Positions 63,181 to 64,000 of a stretch of 64,000 nucleotides of DNA are shown here, piece by piece. Source of the stretch: Desulfovibrio sp. UIB00. Its GTDB lineage: Bacteria; Desulfobacterota; Desulfovibrionia; Desulfovibrionales; Desulfovibrionaceae. Positions within the stretch are counted from its first letter, which is position 1. Each line of letters opens with the position of its first letter. Under the pieces are notes generated by a model, which saw only the letters and a program-made list of their open reading frames with translations, was not told the origin of the DNA and did not search any database. Both the position numbers and the translations under genes were made by a program. The stretch is taken from NCBI RefSeq assembly GCF_022508225.1, contig NZ_JAETXJ010000006.1:124001-188000 (forward strand), read 5' to 3'.

Positions 63181-63207
63181 GTATCGAATGCTCGCTAAAA
63201 TTCTTTA
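63181..63207 (-). promoter_or_regulatory. Sigma-28 (FliA)-like promoter of the second chemoreceptor gene
   Basis: On the minus strand TAAA-N15-TTCGATAC matches the -35 box and five bases of the -10 box with the right spacing, about 50 bases before the start codon. Confidence 0.55.
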
Positions 63208-63284
63208 GAGTCAACCAATAAATACTATATAATTTTTTTGTTCAGTCAATGATGTTGCAAAAACACAGCAAAAATATCGCCAAA

Positions 63285-63323
63285 TGTTGTATTTTTGCAA
63301 CATTGCGTTGCAAAAATGCAACA
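63285..63323. repeat. 17-base inverted repeat TGTTGTATTTTTGCAAC ... GTTGCAAAAATGCAACA
   Basis: Arms 63285-63301 and 63307-63323 differ at one position and are separated by five bases. A further half copy TGTTGCAAAAA begins at 63253. No T run follows, so a protein-binding site is more likely than a terminator. Confidence 0.7.
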
Positions 63324-63602
63324 CAGAACAATGACAGATCTTCACATCAAATCCTCATAAAATAGCCATTTTTCACATGCACAATTAAAACATTTAATAC
63401 AATCCCCCAGCATCAGCATATAAGAAAGAGGCATGGGATCAGAATCGCTATCAACGGCAGAAGAAATAATGATGAATGAGAAAAGACATCAGCTATTCAT
63501 GGCAAGGATTCATGCTACTTGTGCGCTGCGCGGCACTTTTATATTGTGCGGTGCTGCCATGCCGCAGCGCAATCAATAAAGCCTTGCAAGCAGGATGCGG
63601 AA

Positions 63603-64000
63603 ATGAGCGTGAGCGTACTTTGGGGATTATTTATTTCTGCATTTGTGGCAGCCTCGATCTTTCCTGCGCAGTCAGAGCTTTTTCTGGCAGGAGCGCTGGC
63701 AAAAGACTACGCGCCACTGTGGGCAATGATCGCCGCCGCCAGCCTTGGCAACACACTAGGGTCTGCCACCAACTGGCTGCTCGGGCGGTTCTTCATCCAT
63801 TATCAGGATCGCTCGTGGTTTCCCATAAAGCGCAGCAGCCTTGCCAGAGCTGAAGCGTGGTATGGCAAATACGGGCGCTGGTCGTTGCTTCTGAGCTGGA
63901 TGCCTATTGTGGGCGACCCTATCACGCTTGTGGCGGGAATTCTGCGCGAGCCCTTTCCCTCATTCATCCTCATTGTCGCAGCGGCAAAAACAGCCCGCTA
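63603..64000 (+). CDS. YqaA-like (SNARE-associated/DedA-type) membrane protein, cut by window end
   Basis: From ATG 63603 an open frame runs to the window end without a stop (132 codons). It shows a hydrophobic start and the YqaA features GNTLGSATNWLLGR near residue 50, then WYGKYGRWSLLLSWMPIVGDPITLVAGILR near residue 90. AGGATGCGGAA precedes the ATG. YqaA proteins are small inner-membrane proteins of the DedA superfamily with uncertain transport or lipid roles. The gene faces away from the chemoreceptor. Confidence 0.85.
   Translation, partial: MSVSVLWGLFISAFVAASIFPAQSELFLAGALAKDYAPLWAMIAAASLGNTLGSATNWLLGRFFIHYQDRSWFPIKRSSLARAEAWYGKYGRWSLLLSWMPIVGDPITLVAGILREPFPSFILIVAAAKTAR

Larger units (their letters stand above)
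63131..63602. other. Divergent intergenic region with a large inverted repeat
   Basis: The 472 bases are AT-rich and contain the FliA-like promoter and a 17-base inverted repeat (listed separately). An open frame at 63476-63853 overlaps the real gene in another frame and is not a gene. Confidence 0.6.

Noticed and set aside
63476..63853. A 125-codon frame at the window end
   Set aside because: It overlaps the YqaA-like gene in a different frame and its translation is Cys/Arg-rich without features.
1..64000. tRNA genes, CRISPR arrays, prophage or intact insertion sequences
   Set aside because: Looked for by eye through the gaps; no T-loop motifs with matching acceptor stems, regularly spaced repeats or phage genes were seen.

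Overview
The window looks like chromosomal DNA of a Desulfovibrio-type sulfate reducer (Desulfovibrionaceae). The reasons are a complete six-subunit Ech energy-converting [NiFe] hydrogenase operon, a TRAP transporter, a TauE/SafE anion permease cluster, sigma-54-type promoters with NtrC-family activators, many chemoreceptors, and a fairly GC-rich coding style with AT-rich gaps. This is inference from gene content; no rRNA or species marker is present. No tRNA, CRISPR array, prophage or intact insertion sequence was seen.

Layout. 1-1.8 kb: the end of a branched-chain amino acid ABC operon (livM'-livG-livF). 2.0-5.2 kb (minus): RNase J and a TolC-family outer-membrane channel. 5.7-11.2 kb: a complete Tol-Pal operon (tolQ, tolR, tolA-like, an extra protein with two TonB/TolA C-terminal domains, tolB, pal). 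11.5-13.5 kb: a 2-hydroxyacid dehydrogenase, an amidohydrolase and the 4.5S SRP RNA. 13.6-16 kb: a FadR-type regulator divergent from malic enzyme. 16.5-22 kb (minus): a histidine kinase/NtrC-type pair, glucose-6-phosphate isomerase, a Cys-rich protein and a YchJ-like SEC-C protein. 22.1-25.5 kb (minus): a TauE/SafE permease with four small envelope proteins, preceded by a sigma-54 promoter matching the consensus exactly. 25.8-32.5 kb (plus): the divergent membrane-bound sigma-54 activator, a PEP-synthase-like protein and an MFS transporter. 32.5-36.4 kb: a zinc-uptake operon (ZrgA-like protein, ABC ATPase and permease, DUF3299 protein, Zur) with a Zur-box-like palindrome in front. 36.6-41.9 kb (minus): echABCDEF. 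42.4-45.8 kb: argF, a GNAT acetyltransferase and a histidine acid phosphatase. 46-47 kb: a six-EF-hand protein. 47.2-47.5 kb: an IS3 transposase remnant. 48.1-51.5 kb: a chemoreceptor and an NhaD-like antiporter. 51.6-53.6 kb (minus): an APH-fold kinase and a DeoR regulator. 54.2-59.8 kb: a TRAP transporter joined to ethanolamine ammonia-lyase (eutBC) behind a near-consensus sigma-54 promoter. 59.9-63.1 kb (minus): a DUF169 protein and a second chemoreceptor. The window ends inside a YqaA-like membrane protein gene.

How it fits together. The most informative units couple genes to visible control sites. The TauE/SafE cluster faces its own likely activator across a sigma-54 promoter. The zinc operon carries its own repressor and a matching operator. 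The TRAP-eutBC operon looks like a compartment-free ethanolamine uptake and cleavage route. Both chemoreceptor genes have FliA-type promoters. Start codons were mostly moved downstream of the longest open frame, to the ATG with a ribosome-binding site or conserved N-terminus.
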